7,673 nt of DNA from DRGT01 sp022567895 (GCA_022567895.1 JADFGC010000056.1:1-7673); one strand, 5' to 3'. Counted from the first letter of the stretch, positions 1 to 5,340 are shown. Notes: generated by a model from the letters alone, not told the origin. Numbers and translations are program-made.

Positions 1-1361
1 CCCAGAAATAGTCCTTTAAGATGAAAACCACCTATAGAGTCAAATGATCTCTTCATTAGTATAGTACCAAACATCTTTGCCAAGTCTAATCCTGCTGGTT
101 GTTTTTTCTTGTCAACAAAACTTGAGAGTTTTCTTACAACTTCGAGCATTGTAAAGTACTTGTTCTTTCCGGAACGAATTTCTTCTGCCTTGTCTTCAAA
201 GAGTTCTAACATTCCTTGAAGATCACAGAATTTAGTTAGGGGTACAAACTTTTTGGTTTCTGCATCTTCAAAGACGTATGTACCTGCACCGCAAGCAAAA
301 TGAATTGATAATTCGTATTTTGGTTTACTAGAAAATGCTTCAATGACATCAGTAAGTGGCATACAACTTGGAACTGGGAACCAGTCATCAGCTGTAACCT
401 CGCCATTTGTTTGCTCCTCTATTCTTTGAATACAATCTGGAACTGTAATTCTATATTTCTCACGCTCTGATTTTCCCATTCTTCCAGTGAGTGATACAGG
501 TTGGAAGTTTACAGCATGGACAATATCCATATTCTTTTGAGCATATCGAATTATACCACCAAGTTCATGATCATTAATTGATTTGATAACGGTTGGAACA
601 AAGACAACAGTACTTCCTGTTTTTCTGCAACTATCTAGTGCGTATGGAATCTCCCAGTGGTTCTTTGGGTTTGTTCTTGCAGTTACACCATCAAAACTAA
701 GATACAGGTTGTTACAGCCAGCAAGTCTTACTTCTCTTGCAGCCTCTGGATCCAGTGCATGTCGGATTCCATTTGTGTTCATTTGAATATGATCTACTCC
801 TTCTTCTTTCATAATTTTGATTACATCAGTAATGTCTTCTCTTAGCATTGGTTCTCCACCAGTAATTTGCATAGAGTTTCCTGGAATTGGTCTTTCTGCT
901 CTTAGGGTCTTCATCATTGCTCTTACTTGATCCTGAGAAGGCTCATACATGTAAGCGCCCTCAAGACCTTTCTTAACATAAAAGAAGCAATACCAGCATG
1001 TGAGATCACATCTGTTTGTAACAATCATGTTTGCAAGTCCAGTGTGGGATAGGTGGTTAGAACAAAGTCCACAGTTGTTTGGACATGAACATCTTTCAAT
1101 CATAACATTTGGAGCATGAGCACCTTTTCCATCCTGCCAATAAGTGCTAAATTTGTTATACATTGCATAAGAACCAAAGTAAAGCTCTTCACATTCACCG
1201 TGAGTTGGGCATGTTTTTGTCATGAAGACTTTGTCATCTCTCTCAAAAACCTCAGCATCCAGAATCATGTTACAGTCTGGGCATATGCTTTGGGTGAACC
1301 TAATAGTAGATTTCTTACCTATCGTTTTAGTAGATTGATTAGCAATCTGAATTAGCGCCAT
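1..1361 (-). CDS. tes: Tes-like radical SAM protein (tetraether lipid synthase / MJ0619 family), 3' end cut by window edge
   Basis: Characterised members of this family join the phytanyl chain ends of two archaeal diether lipids into membrane-spanning tetraethers (GDGT); MJ0619 was earlier proposed to be a pterin methylase. The visible 453 codons carry an N-terminal Cys set (C27, C30, C51, C57), suited to the rubredoxin-like metal site known in Tes. A C-x-C-x3-C-x2-C group (C91, C93, C97, C100) suits an auxiliary Fe-S cluster. The radical SAM motif CX3CX2C is at C118, C122 and C125, and GGEP at 168-171. Later Cys (C333, C357, C379) could bind a further cluster. There is no B12-binding domain, unlike GrsA/B ring synthases. 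MJ0619 has about 500 residues, so some C-terminal residues are missing. I chose ATG 1361 because a TATA-like box lies about 31 bp upstream. An in-frame ATG at 1406 lies upstream of that box. Paralogues of this family with other substrates exist, so tetraether synthesis is inferred from homology. Confidence 0.85.
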   Translation of the reverse strand, partial: MALIQIANQSTKTIGKKSTIRFTQSICPDCNMILDAEVFERDDKVFMTKTCPTHGECEELYFGSYAMYNKFSTYWQDGKGAHAPNVMIERCSCPNNCGLCSNHLSHTGLANMIVTNRCDLTCWYCFFYVKKGLEGAYMYEPSQDQVRAMMKTLRAERPIPGNSMQITGGEPMLREDITDVIKIMKEEGVDHIQMNTNGIRHALDPEAAREVRLAGCNNLYLSFDGVTARTNPKNHWEIPYALDSCRKTGSTVVFVPTVIKSINDHELGGIIRYAQKNMDIVHAVNFQPVSLTGRMGKSEREKYRITVPDCIQRIEEQTNGEVTADDWFPVPSCMPLTDVIEAFSSKPKYELSIHFACGAGTYVFEDAETKKFVPLTKFCDLQGMLELFEDKAEEIRSGKNKYFTMLEVVRKLSSFVDKKKQPAGLDLAKMFGTILMKRSFDSIGGFHLKGLFL

Positions 1362-1388
1362 ACCTATCAATGGCGATTTTCCAAAATA

Positions 1389-1396
1389 GTATTTAA
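1389..1396 (-). promoter_or_regulatory. TATA-like box for the Tes-like gene
   Basis: Read on the minus strand this is TTAAATAC, centred about 31 bp before the ATG at 1361. That spacing would start transcription within a few bases of the start codon, giving a leaderless or near-leaderless mRNA. It also argues against translation from the in-frame ATG at 1406, which would lie upstream of the box. Confidence 0.5.
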
Positions 1397-1412
1397 TGGA
1401 TTTCATACTCTG

Positions 1413-1422
1413 CCCCGTGGGG
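1413..1422. repeat. GC-rich inverted repeat between divergent promoters
   Basis: CCCC-GT-GGGG is a perfect 4-bp hyphenated palindrome in otherwise AT-rich DNA. It lies between the Tes-like TATA box (1389-1396) and the TrmB-gene TATA box (1448-1457), upstream of both. The position would suit a regulator acting on either gene, but the arms are short and chance is possible. Confidence 0.3.
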
Positions 1423-1447
1423 ATTTTCGGAATGTGTGCGTATGTGA

Positions 1448-1457
1448 CTTAAATATC
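1448..1457 (+). promoter_or_regulatory. TATA-like box for the TrmB-family gene cluster
   Basis: CTTAAATATC is centred about 27 bp before the GTG at 1480, the spacing expected for a leaderless archaeal transcript. It probably drives the whole TrmB, DtxR and Cys-rich protein cluster, because the gaps between those genes are too small for independent promoters. Confidence 0.55.
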
Positions 1458-1466
1458 AAAACTGAT

Positions 1467-1478
1467 CGATTTAGATCG
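1467..1478. repeat. Inverted repeat at the TrmB-gene start site (candidate operator)
   Basis: CGAT-TTAG-ATCG has perfect 4-bp arms and ends 1 bp before the GTG start, across the predicted transcription start. It sits inside a direct GATCG repeat (1464-1468 and 1474-1478) with a 10-bp period, about one helical turn. An autoregulatory site is plausible; there is no further proof. Confidence 0.3.
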
Positions 1479-1479
1479 C

Positions 1480-2247
1480 GTGAGTATTTCAGATAAGAGT
1501 AGAAAGGCATTAGAAGAGATTGGTTTAACTAGTTATGAGATAAGGACATTTTCTTCTTTGCTAAAGGCAAAAGAATTAACAGCATCTGATCTCAGTCAGA
1601 AATCTGGAGTTCCTTATTCAAAAATTTACGAAGTGTTAGGAACTCTTGAAGGAAAAGGCTGGATAGGTTCTGATGATTCAAGACCAACAAAATATTTTGC
1701 AAAATCTCCTGCAACAGGGATTGAAACAACAAAACAAAAAATGGAATCAGAATTTAAAGAAAATCAGAACATAATTTTAAACGAGCTTGTTCCCCTGTAT
1801 GAAAAAAGTGGTTCCAGTGAAAAGCCAGACATATGGGTATTATCAGGTACAGTCAATATCGCTGCAAAAATTTTAGAAATGGTAGAAACTTGCAGAAATG
1901 AAGTTCTAATAGCATTACCTGAAGCAGGTGAAGAACTAGTCAAACAGGCATTACCAAAACTGAGATTACTTCACGACAAAGGAGTAGAGATCACTGTTTT
2001 AACATCAGATAAAATGAATAAAGAGTCTCTTAAGGCAGTTTCAAGGGTTGCGGATGTAAAAGTAAAAGAAGGAATGTTCGGGGGCGGTATTATTTCAGAT
2101 AAACGATATGTTGTGATATTATTAGGCCCAGAAATGGGAACTGGGGATGCTGCAGAAACAGTAGCAATATGGGCAGATCACGCTGGCCTTGCTGGTTTTG
2201 CCAGAGCATATTTTGAAAATTTATTAAAAGATTCAAAGAAATCGTAA
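1480..2247 (+). CDS. TrmB-family transcriptional regulator
   Basis: This is a DNA-binding regulator of 255 residues. Residues about 8-75 form the winged helix-turn-helix typical of TrmB proteins: an LTSYE segment near 16-20, then a recognition region with VPYSKIYEVL at 44-53, then the wing. A charged, probably coiled-coil linker follows (about 80-110). Residues about 116-250 form a C-terminal domain resembling the phospholipase-D-like sensor part of TrmB proteins, here without an evident HKD catalytic motif. TrmB proteins often sense sugars, but the effector cannot be read here, and thaumarchaea carry several paralogues with unknown targets. The start is GTG at 1480, placed by the TATA box 27 bp upstream; no Shine-Dalgarno site is visible. 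The gene is divergent from the Tes-like gene and leads a cluster with a DtxR-type regulator 1 bp downstream, so it may control itself, its neighbours or the divergent gene. Confidence 0.88.
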   Translation: MSISDKSRKALEEIGLTSYEIRTFSSLLKAKELTASDLSQKSGVPYSKIYEVLGTLEGKGWIGSDDSRPTKYFAKSPATGIETTKQKMESEFKENQNIILNELVPLYEKSGSSEKPDIWVLSGTVNIAAKILEMVETCRNEVLIALPEAGEELVKQALPKLRLLHDKGVEITVLTSDKMNKESLKAVSRVADVKVKEGMFGGGIISDKRYVVILLGPEMGTGDAAETVAIWADHAGLAGFARAYFENLLKDSKKS

Positions 2248-2248
2248 T

Positions 2249-2704
2249 ATGGACGCATTAGATCAGGAAATACTTTTTGTTGGAACGGCTGAAGCTGAAC
2301 ATGTAGAGATGTATCTAAAGGCAATTTGGCACATTAAAGAAAGAAAGGAGGCTGTGAAGATTAGTACGATTGCAAAAATGCTAAACGTCAGACAACCAAG
2401 TGTCGTCCAGATGTTAAAAAAACTCAATGAGAAAAAATTAGTCAATTACAACAAGGCTGGAGTGACATTAACTGAAGCTGGAAAAGAAGTTGGAGGTAGT
2501 ATGATGAGAAATAGTAGACTTTTAGAAGTTTTGATGGACAGTGCTCTAAAAATCGAAGTTGATGAAGAAATGGTTTGTGGAATAGAACACCATATGAATA
2601 AGCAGTTTACTGATGCATTATGTACGATGTTAAACCATCCAAGAAAATGTCCTCATGACAATGAAATTCCTAAAGGCGAATGCTGTACAAAACAAGAAGG
2701 TTAA
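2249..2704 (+). CDS. DtxR/MntR-family metal-dependent transcriptional regulator
   Basis: This 151-residue protein is an Fe- or Mn-responsive repressor type. Residues about 15-75 are the winged helix DNA-binding domain, with the family signature EMYLKAIW at 20-27 and a recognition helix near QPSVVQMLKKL. Residues about 80-140 are the metal-binding and dimerization domain. By eye alignment to DtxR, the primary metal ligands are M21 (DtxR M10), C110, E113 and H114 (DtxR C102, E105, H106). In the ancillary site the two DtxR His positions are S89 and E106, while E93 is kept. The C-terminal tail is Cys-rich (C134, C146, C147). No SH3-like FeoA domain follows, so the length matches MntR rather than DtxR. 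The Cys ligand favours iron over manganese, which is an inference. The gene begins 1 bp after the TrmB stop and is surely co-transcribed with it. Targets are unknown. Confidence 0.88.
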   Translation: MDALDQEILFVGTAEAEHVEMYLKAIWHIKERKEAVKISTIAKMLNVRQPSVVQMLKKLNEKKLVNYNKAGVTLTEAGKEVGGSMMRNSRLLEVLMDSALKIEVDEEMVCGIEHHMNKQFTDALCTMLNHPRKCPHDNEIPKGECCTKQEG

Positions 2705-2709
2705 GAAAG

Positions 2710-2874
2710 ATGGCATGTTTTTGTGGATGTGAAACTTTTGAAAAAAATCCAGATGGTTTCAAAATTGGTTGTATGAAATGCGGTCATGGTCCTCAAAATC
2801 ATGATGATGAATTCAGAAATTCTGCAAGAGCAAATGAACAACAAAGTCAGAAAAGAGAGATTGACTTTGGTTAA
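2710..2874 (+). CDS. Small Cys-rich protein, putative metal-binding (zinc-ribbon-like)
   Basis: The product has 54 residues and I do not recognise a named family. It begins with a dense Cys cluster (C3, C5, C7). A second knuckle follows, C21-x2-C24-G-H26, and then H31. These residues could bind one zinc or iron ion, or possibly a small cluster. The C-terminal half is polar and Gln-rich and looks disordered. An ATG at 2680 in the same frame would overlap the regulator gene by 25 bp and add a basic stretch with no domain character. The ATG at 2710, 5 bp after the upstream stop and preceded by a weak purine stretch at 2694-2700, is more likely. Its place at the end of a cluster with a metalloregulator suggests a role in metal handling or as a regulatory partner; this is inference. 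Confidence 0.65.
   Translation: MACFCGCETFEKNPDGFKIGCMKCGHGPQNHDDEFRNSARANEQQSQKREIDFG
2741..2747 (-). terminator. Possible U-tract terminator for the YjbQ-family gene
   Basis: Seven T on the minus strand, opposite Lys and Asn codons of the small Cys-rich gene, lie about 130 bp past the YjbQ stop. The two genes are only 5 bp apart, so minus-strand transcripts must end inside the neighbour. This is the first clear T-run they meet. Confidence 0.25.
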
Positions 2875-2879
2875 ATGAT

Positions 2880-3299
2880 TTATTCTCCAATAATTTTTAC
2901 TAGAACTTTTTTTGAGCGTCTTCCATCAAATTCGCCATAAAAAATTTGCTCCCATGGTCCAAAGTCAAGCTCACCATCAGTTATAGCGACAACAACTTCT
3001 CTTCCCATCACTTGTCGTTTAAGATGTGCATCAGCATTATCTTCTCCAGTTTTATTATGATCATATTGTTCAATTGGTGCATGTGGCGCTAAACCTTCTA
3101 ACCATTTTTCATAATCTTTATGCAAACCACTTTCGTTATCATTGATGAAAACACTTGCAGTAATATGCATTGCATTAACTAGGCAAAGACCTTCGTTAAC
3201 CTTACTCTCCTTTACTAATTTTTCAATTTGAGGAGTAATGTTAACAAATGCTCGTCTTGTTTTTGTATTAAAGGTAAGATATTCTGTTAATGATTTCAT
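2880..3299 (-). CDS. yjbQ: YjbQ/UPF0047 family protein
   Basis: The 139 residues match the whole UPF0047 (YjbQ) family in length. Conserved features are H45-x2-AS at 45-49, FINDNESGL at 51-59, H81-N82 and GEDNADAH at 85-92, then a MGREVVV strand at 98-104. A C-terminal FGPWEQIFYGEFDGRR block follows at 113-128. The conserved His and Asn residues suggest a metal or ligand site. E. coli YjbQ has a weak thiamine-phosphate-synthase activity and the family is sometimes named after it, but the physiological role is not settled. No thiamine genes are adjacent. The gene ends 5 bp from the Cys-rich gene, tail to tail, and is divergent from the unrecognised gene at 3474. ATG 3299 is supported by a TATA-like box about 26 bp upstream. 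Confidence 0.9.
   Translation of the reverse strand: MKSLTEYLTFNTKTRRAFVNITPQIEKLVKESKVNEGLCLVNAMHITASVFINDNESGLHKDYEKWLEGLAPHAPIEQYDHNKTGEDNADAHLKRQVMGREVVVAITDGELDFGPWEQIFYGEFDGRRSKKVLVKIIGE
2894..2913 (+). terminator. Candidate T-rich terminator for the TrmB-DtxR-Cys-rich cluster
   Basis: Runs of five T (2894-2898) and seven T (2907-2913) follow the plus-strand cluster 20-40 bp after its last stop, inside the 3' end of the convergent YjbQ gene. Archaeal RNA polymerase terminates at T-runs without needing a hairpin. Confidence 0.4.
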
Positions 3300-3320
3300 G
3301 AAATGTGAAATTTTTTTCAG

Positions 3321-3337
3321 CCTTAAAAATTCTAAGG
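3321..3337. repeat. Imperfect palindrome over the YjbQ-gene TATA box
   Basis: CCTTA at 3321-3325 pairs with TAAGG at 3333-3337 around a 7-bp A/T-rich centre. On the minus strand the left arm is part of the TATA-like box. A protein bound here would block TBP, so it is a candidate operator. An adjacent GAGC-AG-GCTC inverted repeat lies at 3337-3346. Confidence 0.25.
3322..3329 (-). promoter_or_regulatory. TATA-like box for the YjbQ-family gene
   Basis: Minus-strand TTTTTAAG is centred about 26 bp before the ATG at 3299, which fits a leaderless mRNA. Confidence 0.45.
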
Positions 3338-3441
3338 AGCAGGCTCAGAACTCAAGATCCATATCATCAATCAATGGGATACGTTCATCACTGCCTGCAT
3401 GTAATGATGTGGTAAAATCCTAATTGTGTCTTTCAAGAAGC

Positions 3442-3450
3442 TTGATAAAT
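3442..3450 (+). promoter_or_regulatory. TATA-like box for the 140-residue hypothetical gene
   Basis: TTGATAAAT is centred 28 bp before the ATG at 3474 and supports that start as leaderless. The GGTAGGAG at 3466-3473 touches the ATG, too close to act as a Shine-Dalgarno site. The rest of the 174-bp gap (3300-3473) shows no gene or RNA that I recognise. Confidence 0.45.
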
Positions 3451-3457
3451 GGCAAAC

Positions 3458-3471
3458 CCTACTTAGGTAGG
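3458..3471. repeat. Inverted repeat between TATA box and start codon (candidate operator)
   Basis: CCTAC-TTAG-GTAGG has perfect 5-bp arms and lies between the TATA-like box (3442-3450) and the ATG at 3474. A bound protein would block initiation. The spacer TTAG is the same as in the repeat at 1467-1478 before the TrmB gene, though the arms differ. Confidence 0.35.
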
Positions 3472-3473
3472 AG

Positions 3474-3896
3474 ATGGTTAAGATAGATACTCCAGCATCG
3501 TTAGAAAGTTTCAGAAGATTTACAATTGCGAGTACATGTAGCTCATTTGCTCCCAAAAGCTATATAGAAGATTTTGAAGTTTTTCCTGAACGAGAAGAAG
3601 ATCTAGGTTCAATCTATGTTGAAGCAGCAGATAAAGTAACTTTGAAAAAAATTCGAGAAATTACTTTTGTAAACGCACGAGATGTTTTAGGTATAATCTA
3701 TAACTCAAAAAGTGGAAACACTTCTTTGAAATGGCGACAAATAAGACGAAATAATGGTAAAGTTACTGGCGAAGCTTCATCAAACTCTCTTGTAAACTTG
3801 GCCGAAGCAAGAGTAATTACCCTTGATTGGGTAGAAAATTACGTACGCAAAAAGACCAAAGATGATGATACTAAAGTTAATGAATTAACAAACTAG
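3474..3896 (+). CDS. Hypothetical protein, family not recognised
   Basis: This 140-residue soluble protein has no signal peptide or membrane segment and no Cys-rich motif; its single Cys is at residue 22. The N-terminal half mixes acidic and aromatic residues (IEDFEVFPEREEDL at 37-50), followed by predicted beta/alpha segments such as KVTLKKIREITFVNARDVLGII. A basic patch (KWRQIRRNNGK, about 83-93) could contact nucleic acid. The C-terminus is a charged tail (KKTKDDDTK). Codon and base use match the neighbours, so it looks native, and I infer a lineage-restricted thaumarchaeal protein. The ATG is supported by the TATA box 28 bp upstream. The gene lies 40 bp before pelota on the same strand, but a T-rich stretch and a separate TATA box in that gap suggest separate transcription. 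No function is assigned. Confidence 0.75.
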   Translation: MVKIDTPASLESFRRFTIASTCSSFAPKSYIEDFEVFPEREEDLGSIYVEAADKVTLKKIREITFVNARDVLGIIYNSKSGNTSLKWRQIRRNNGKVTGEASSNSLVNLAEARVITLDWVENYVRKKTKDDDTKVNELTN

Positions 3897-3911
3897 TTCT
3901 TTTTCTTTTTT
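3897..3911 (+). terminator. T-rich terminator after the hypothetical gene
   Basis: Directly after the TAG stop come 13 T interrupted by two C. This is a typical archaeal U-rich terminator. It overlaps the TATA-like box of the following pelota gene. Confidence 0.5.
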
Positions 3912-3917
3912 ATTATT
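3908..3917 (+). promoter_or_regulatory. TATA-like box for pelota
   Basis: TTTTATTATT is centred about 25 bp before the ATG at 3937, consistent with leaderless translation. The T-tract at its left also serves as the likely terminator of the upstream gene. Confidence 0.4.
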
Positions 3918-3936
3918 GTAAATAGTAGGTGTTTGT

Positions 3937-4989
3937 ATGATTTCAAAAGTAATTGATGATAATTCTGTTTCAGTTATTCCAGAAGATTCAGATGATTTGT
4001 TAACATTACGTAGAATCATCAAAAAAGATGATAGAGTAGTTGGCGATACGACTCGAGTAATTAAACTAGATAAAGAATTTTCAAGACCAGATAAAGGAGA
4101 GCGGATAAGGATTAGGATTAGTTTAGATGTTGAAAAACCATCATTAGATAATGTTTTAGATAGATTAAGAATAGGCGGCATAATTGCTGAATCAACAAAT
4201 GAATCAGTACCTCATGGTTCACATCATTCCTTTGTAGTAAAAATTAATGATGCAATAACAATATTCAAAAAAAAATGGACGCAAATAGAAAAAAAATTAA
4301 TTCATTCTAAAAATCAGAAATTTGGTTTTTTACTAGTTGCAATAGACACTACAGATTGTGGTATTGGAAGATTAAAAGGAACACATTTACAAATAATGCC
4401 AAATATTTATTCTGGTTCTAGTGGGAAGCGTTACAAAACTAGTTTCAATATTGAAAAATTTTTTGATCAAGTACTTAATGCAATTTCTTCATCTATTAAA
4501 GAGAATGATGTTTTGATATTCTTTGGTCCAGGCGAAACAAAGAAAAAATTTGGAAATTTCTTTCAAAAATCACCTATTTCAAAAAATCACAAATTTGAAT
4601 TGGTTGAAGGAATAGATTCTGGTGGTGAAGATGGAATTTACATATTCACAAAATCCAATATAATGAAGGAAATAATGTCCGAAAGTAAGCTAGCTACTGT
4701 TTCATCAATTATTGATGAGATTATGCTTAGGGCAAATAAGAAGAGTAGAAAATTCACCATGGGTTTTGAAGAGACACAAAAAGCAAATCAGTTTGGCGCA
4801 ATCGAATCCTTGATTTTTTCTGATAAAATAATCCAAACCCTAGATGAGGAAGAGATCATAGAATTCTTGAATGATGTTGAAAGTAAAGGTTCCAAAGTTT
4901 TCAGTGTAGACTCTACAACTGATCTAGGTTTGAGAGTTTCAGGCTTGGGTGGAATTGTTTCCTTGTTGCGATTTCCTATTAATTCTTAG
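3937..4989 (+). CDS. pelA: Pelota (aPelota/Dom34), mRNA surveillance and ribosome rescue factor
   Basis: Pelota enters the A site of stalled ribosomes with the GTPase aEF1A and, together with ABCE1, splits the subunits. In archaea aEF1A replaces Hbs1. At 350 residues it has the usual archaeal length and the three expected domains. These are an Sm-like N-terminal domain (about 1-125, with EDSDDLLTLRRII and VPHGSHHSF), an eRF1-like middle domain (about 130-255, with FFGPGETKKKF at 195-205 and DSGGEDGIY at 227-235), and an L7Ae-like C-terminal domain (about 258-350, with GAIESLIFSD at 287-296 and GLGGIVSLLRFPI at 336-348). It lacks a GGQ motif, which separates it from release factor aRF1. The gene's last 4 bp overlap the convergent cutA stop. 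It has its own TATA-like box. Confidence 0.94.
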   Translation: MISKVIDDNSVSVIPEDSDDLLTLRRIIKKDDRVVGDTTRVIKLDKEFSRPDKGERIRIRISLDVEKPSLDNVLDRLRIGGIIAESTNESVPHGSHHSFVVKINDAITIFKKKWTQIEKKLIHSKNQKFGFLLVAIDTTDCGIGRLKGTHLQIMPNIYSGSSGKRYKTSFNIEKFFDQVLNAISSSIKENDVLIFFGPGETKKKFGNFFQKSPISKNHKFELVEGIDSGGEDGIYIFTKSNIMKEIMSESKLATVSSIIDEIMLRANKKSRKFTMGFEETQKANQFGAIESLIFSDKIIQTLDEEEIIEFLNDVESKGSKVFSVDSTTDLGLRVSGLGGIVSLLRFPINS

Positions 4990-5297
4990 AGTGTTGAATC
5001 AACAAGCCACTTTAGATACGGTTTATTGATAGAATTTACGTTAATTTCTGCAATCTCAGGAACATCATAAGGATGAGTCGATTTGATTTTTTCTTTCAGT
5101 TTTTTCTTATTTTTTTGAATAGTTTTGAAAAGTGCAAGATATTCTGATGTATTTACAACTTTTCCTTTCCAAGTGTAAACTGATGAGATTTTTGTAATGT
5201 TTACGCATGCAGCCAGTTTAGTCTTGACTAATTGATTAGCTATTTTGTTAACTGACTTTTTGTTAGGATATGTTGATATAATTATCGCCGGATTCAT
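4986..5297 (-). CDS. cutA: CutA1-family protein (divalent cation tolerance)
   Basis: CutA proteins are small, very stable cytoplasmic trimers with a ferredoxin-like fold; copper or other metal binding has been reported but the cellular role is unclear. The 103 residues cover the whole family. The signatures are STYPN at 8-12, KLAACVNI at 27-34 with the conserved C31, the aromatic YTWKGK at 41-46, LALFKT at 54-59, and HPYDVPEI at 75-82 near the trimer cleft. The C-terminus YLKWL is also typical. The ATG at 5297 is supported by a TATA-like box 26 bp upstream. The gene is convergent with pelota, overlapping by 4 bp, and divergent from the site-2 protease gene over 43 bp. Its Lys-rich segment (KNKKKLKEKIK, 62-72) is encoded by A-runs that give T-runs on the other strand. 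Confidence 0.93.
   Translation of the reverse strand: MNPAIIISTYPNKKSVNKIANQLVKTKLAACVNITKISSVYTWKGKVVNTSEYLALFKTIQKNKKKLKEKIKSTHPYDVPEIAEINVNSINKPYLKWLVDSTL
5087..5116 (+). terminator. Candidate terminator for pelota, inside cutA
   Basis: Three plus-strand T-runs of six or seven (5087-5092, 5100-5105, 5110-5116) lie about 100-125 bp past the pelota stop. They are the complement of Lys codons in cutA. No nearer clear T-run exists, because the two genes overlap at their ends. Confidence 0.35.
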
Positions 5298-5306
5298 AGT
5301 AACTGA

Positions 5307-5314
5307 TAAATTTA
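5307..5314 (+). promoter_or_regulatory. TATA-like box for the site-2 protease gene
   Basis: TAAATTTA is centred about 30 bp before the TTG at 5341. It supports the TTG start and a leaderless or near-leaderless mRNA. The box is palindromic and lies between the cutA TATA box and the cutA start. Confidence 0.45.
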
Positions 5315-5318
5315 CGTG

Positions 5319-5328
5319 ATTAAAAAAA
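5319..5328 (-). promoter_or_regulatory. TATA-like box for cutA
   Basis: Minus-strand TTTTTTTAAT is centred about 26 bp before the cutA ATG at 5297. It lies within the region that the plus-strand polymerase must occupy to start near 5341. Confidence 0.4.
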
Positions 5329-5340
5329 GTAACAATTAGT

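Noticed and set aside
583..1355. Open frames on the plus strand at 583-786, 657-845 and 1116-1355
   Set aside because: They lie opposite the Tes-like gene, whose conserved motifs occupy the minus strand, and their translations resemble no protein.
1362..1406. Longer N-terminus for the Tes-like protein from ATG at 1406
   Set aside because: The frame is open, but the TATA-like box at 1389-1396 would then be inside the coding region, and the added residues look unrelated to the domain start.
2680..2709. Start of the Cys-rich protein at ATG 2680
   Set aside because: It overlaps the DtxR-type gene by 25 bp and adds a basic stretch that is merely that gene's 3' end read in another frame. ATG 2710 fits the cluster spacing better.
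3466..3473. GGTAGGAG as Shine-Dalgarno site of the 3474 gene
   Set aside because: It directly touches the ATG, leaving no spacer, and the TATA spacing implies the mRNA starts near the ATG. It is better explained as part of the inverted repeat at 3458-3471.
3371..3556. Minus-strand open frame of 61 codons in the gap before the hypothetical gene
   Set aside because: It overlaps the start of the 3474 gene and its promoter, and the translation has no recognisable features.
3885..4181. Minus-strand frame of 98 codons opposite pelota
   Set aside because: It is antisense to the well-conserved Pelota N-terminal domain and has a Ser/Leu-rich composition typical of shadow frames. The same applies to 2263-2445 and 5487-5855 on the minus strand.
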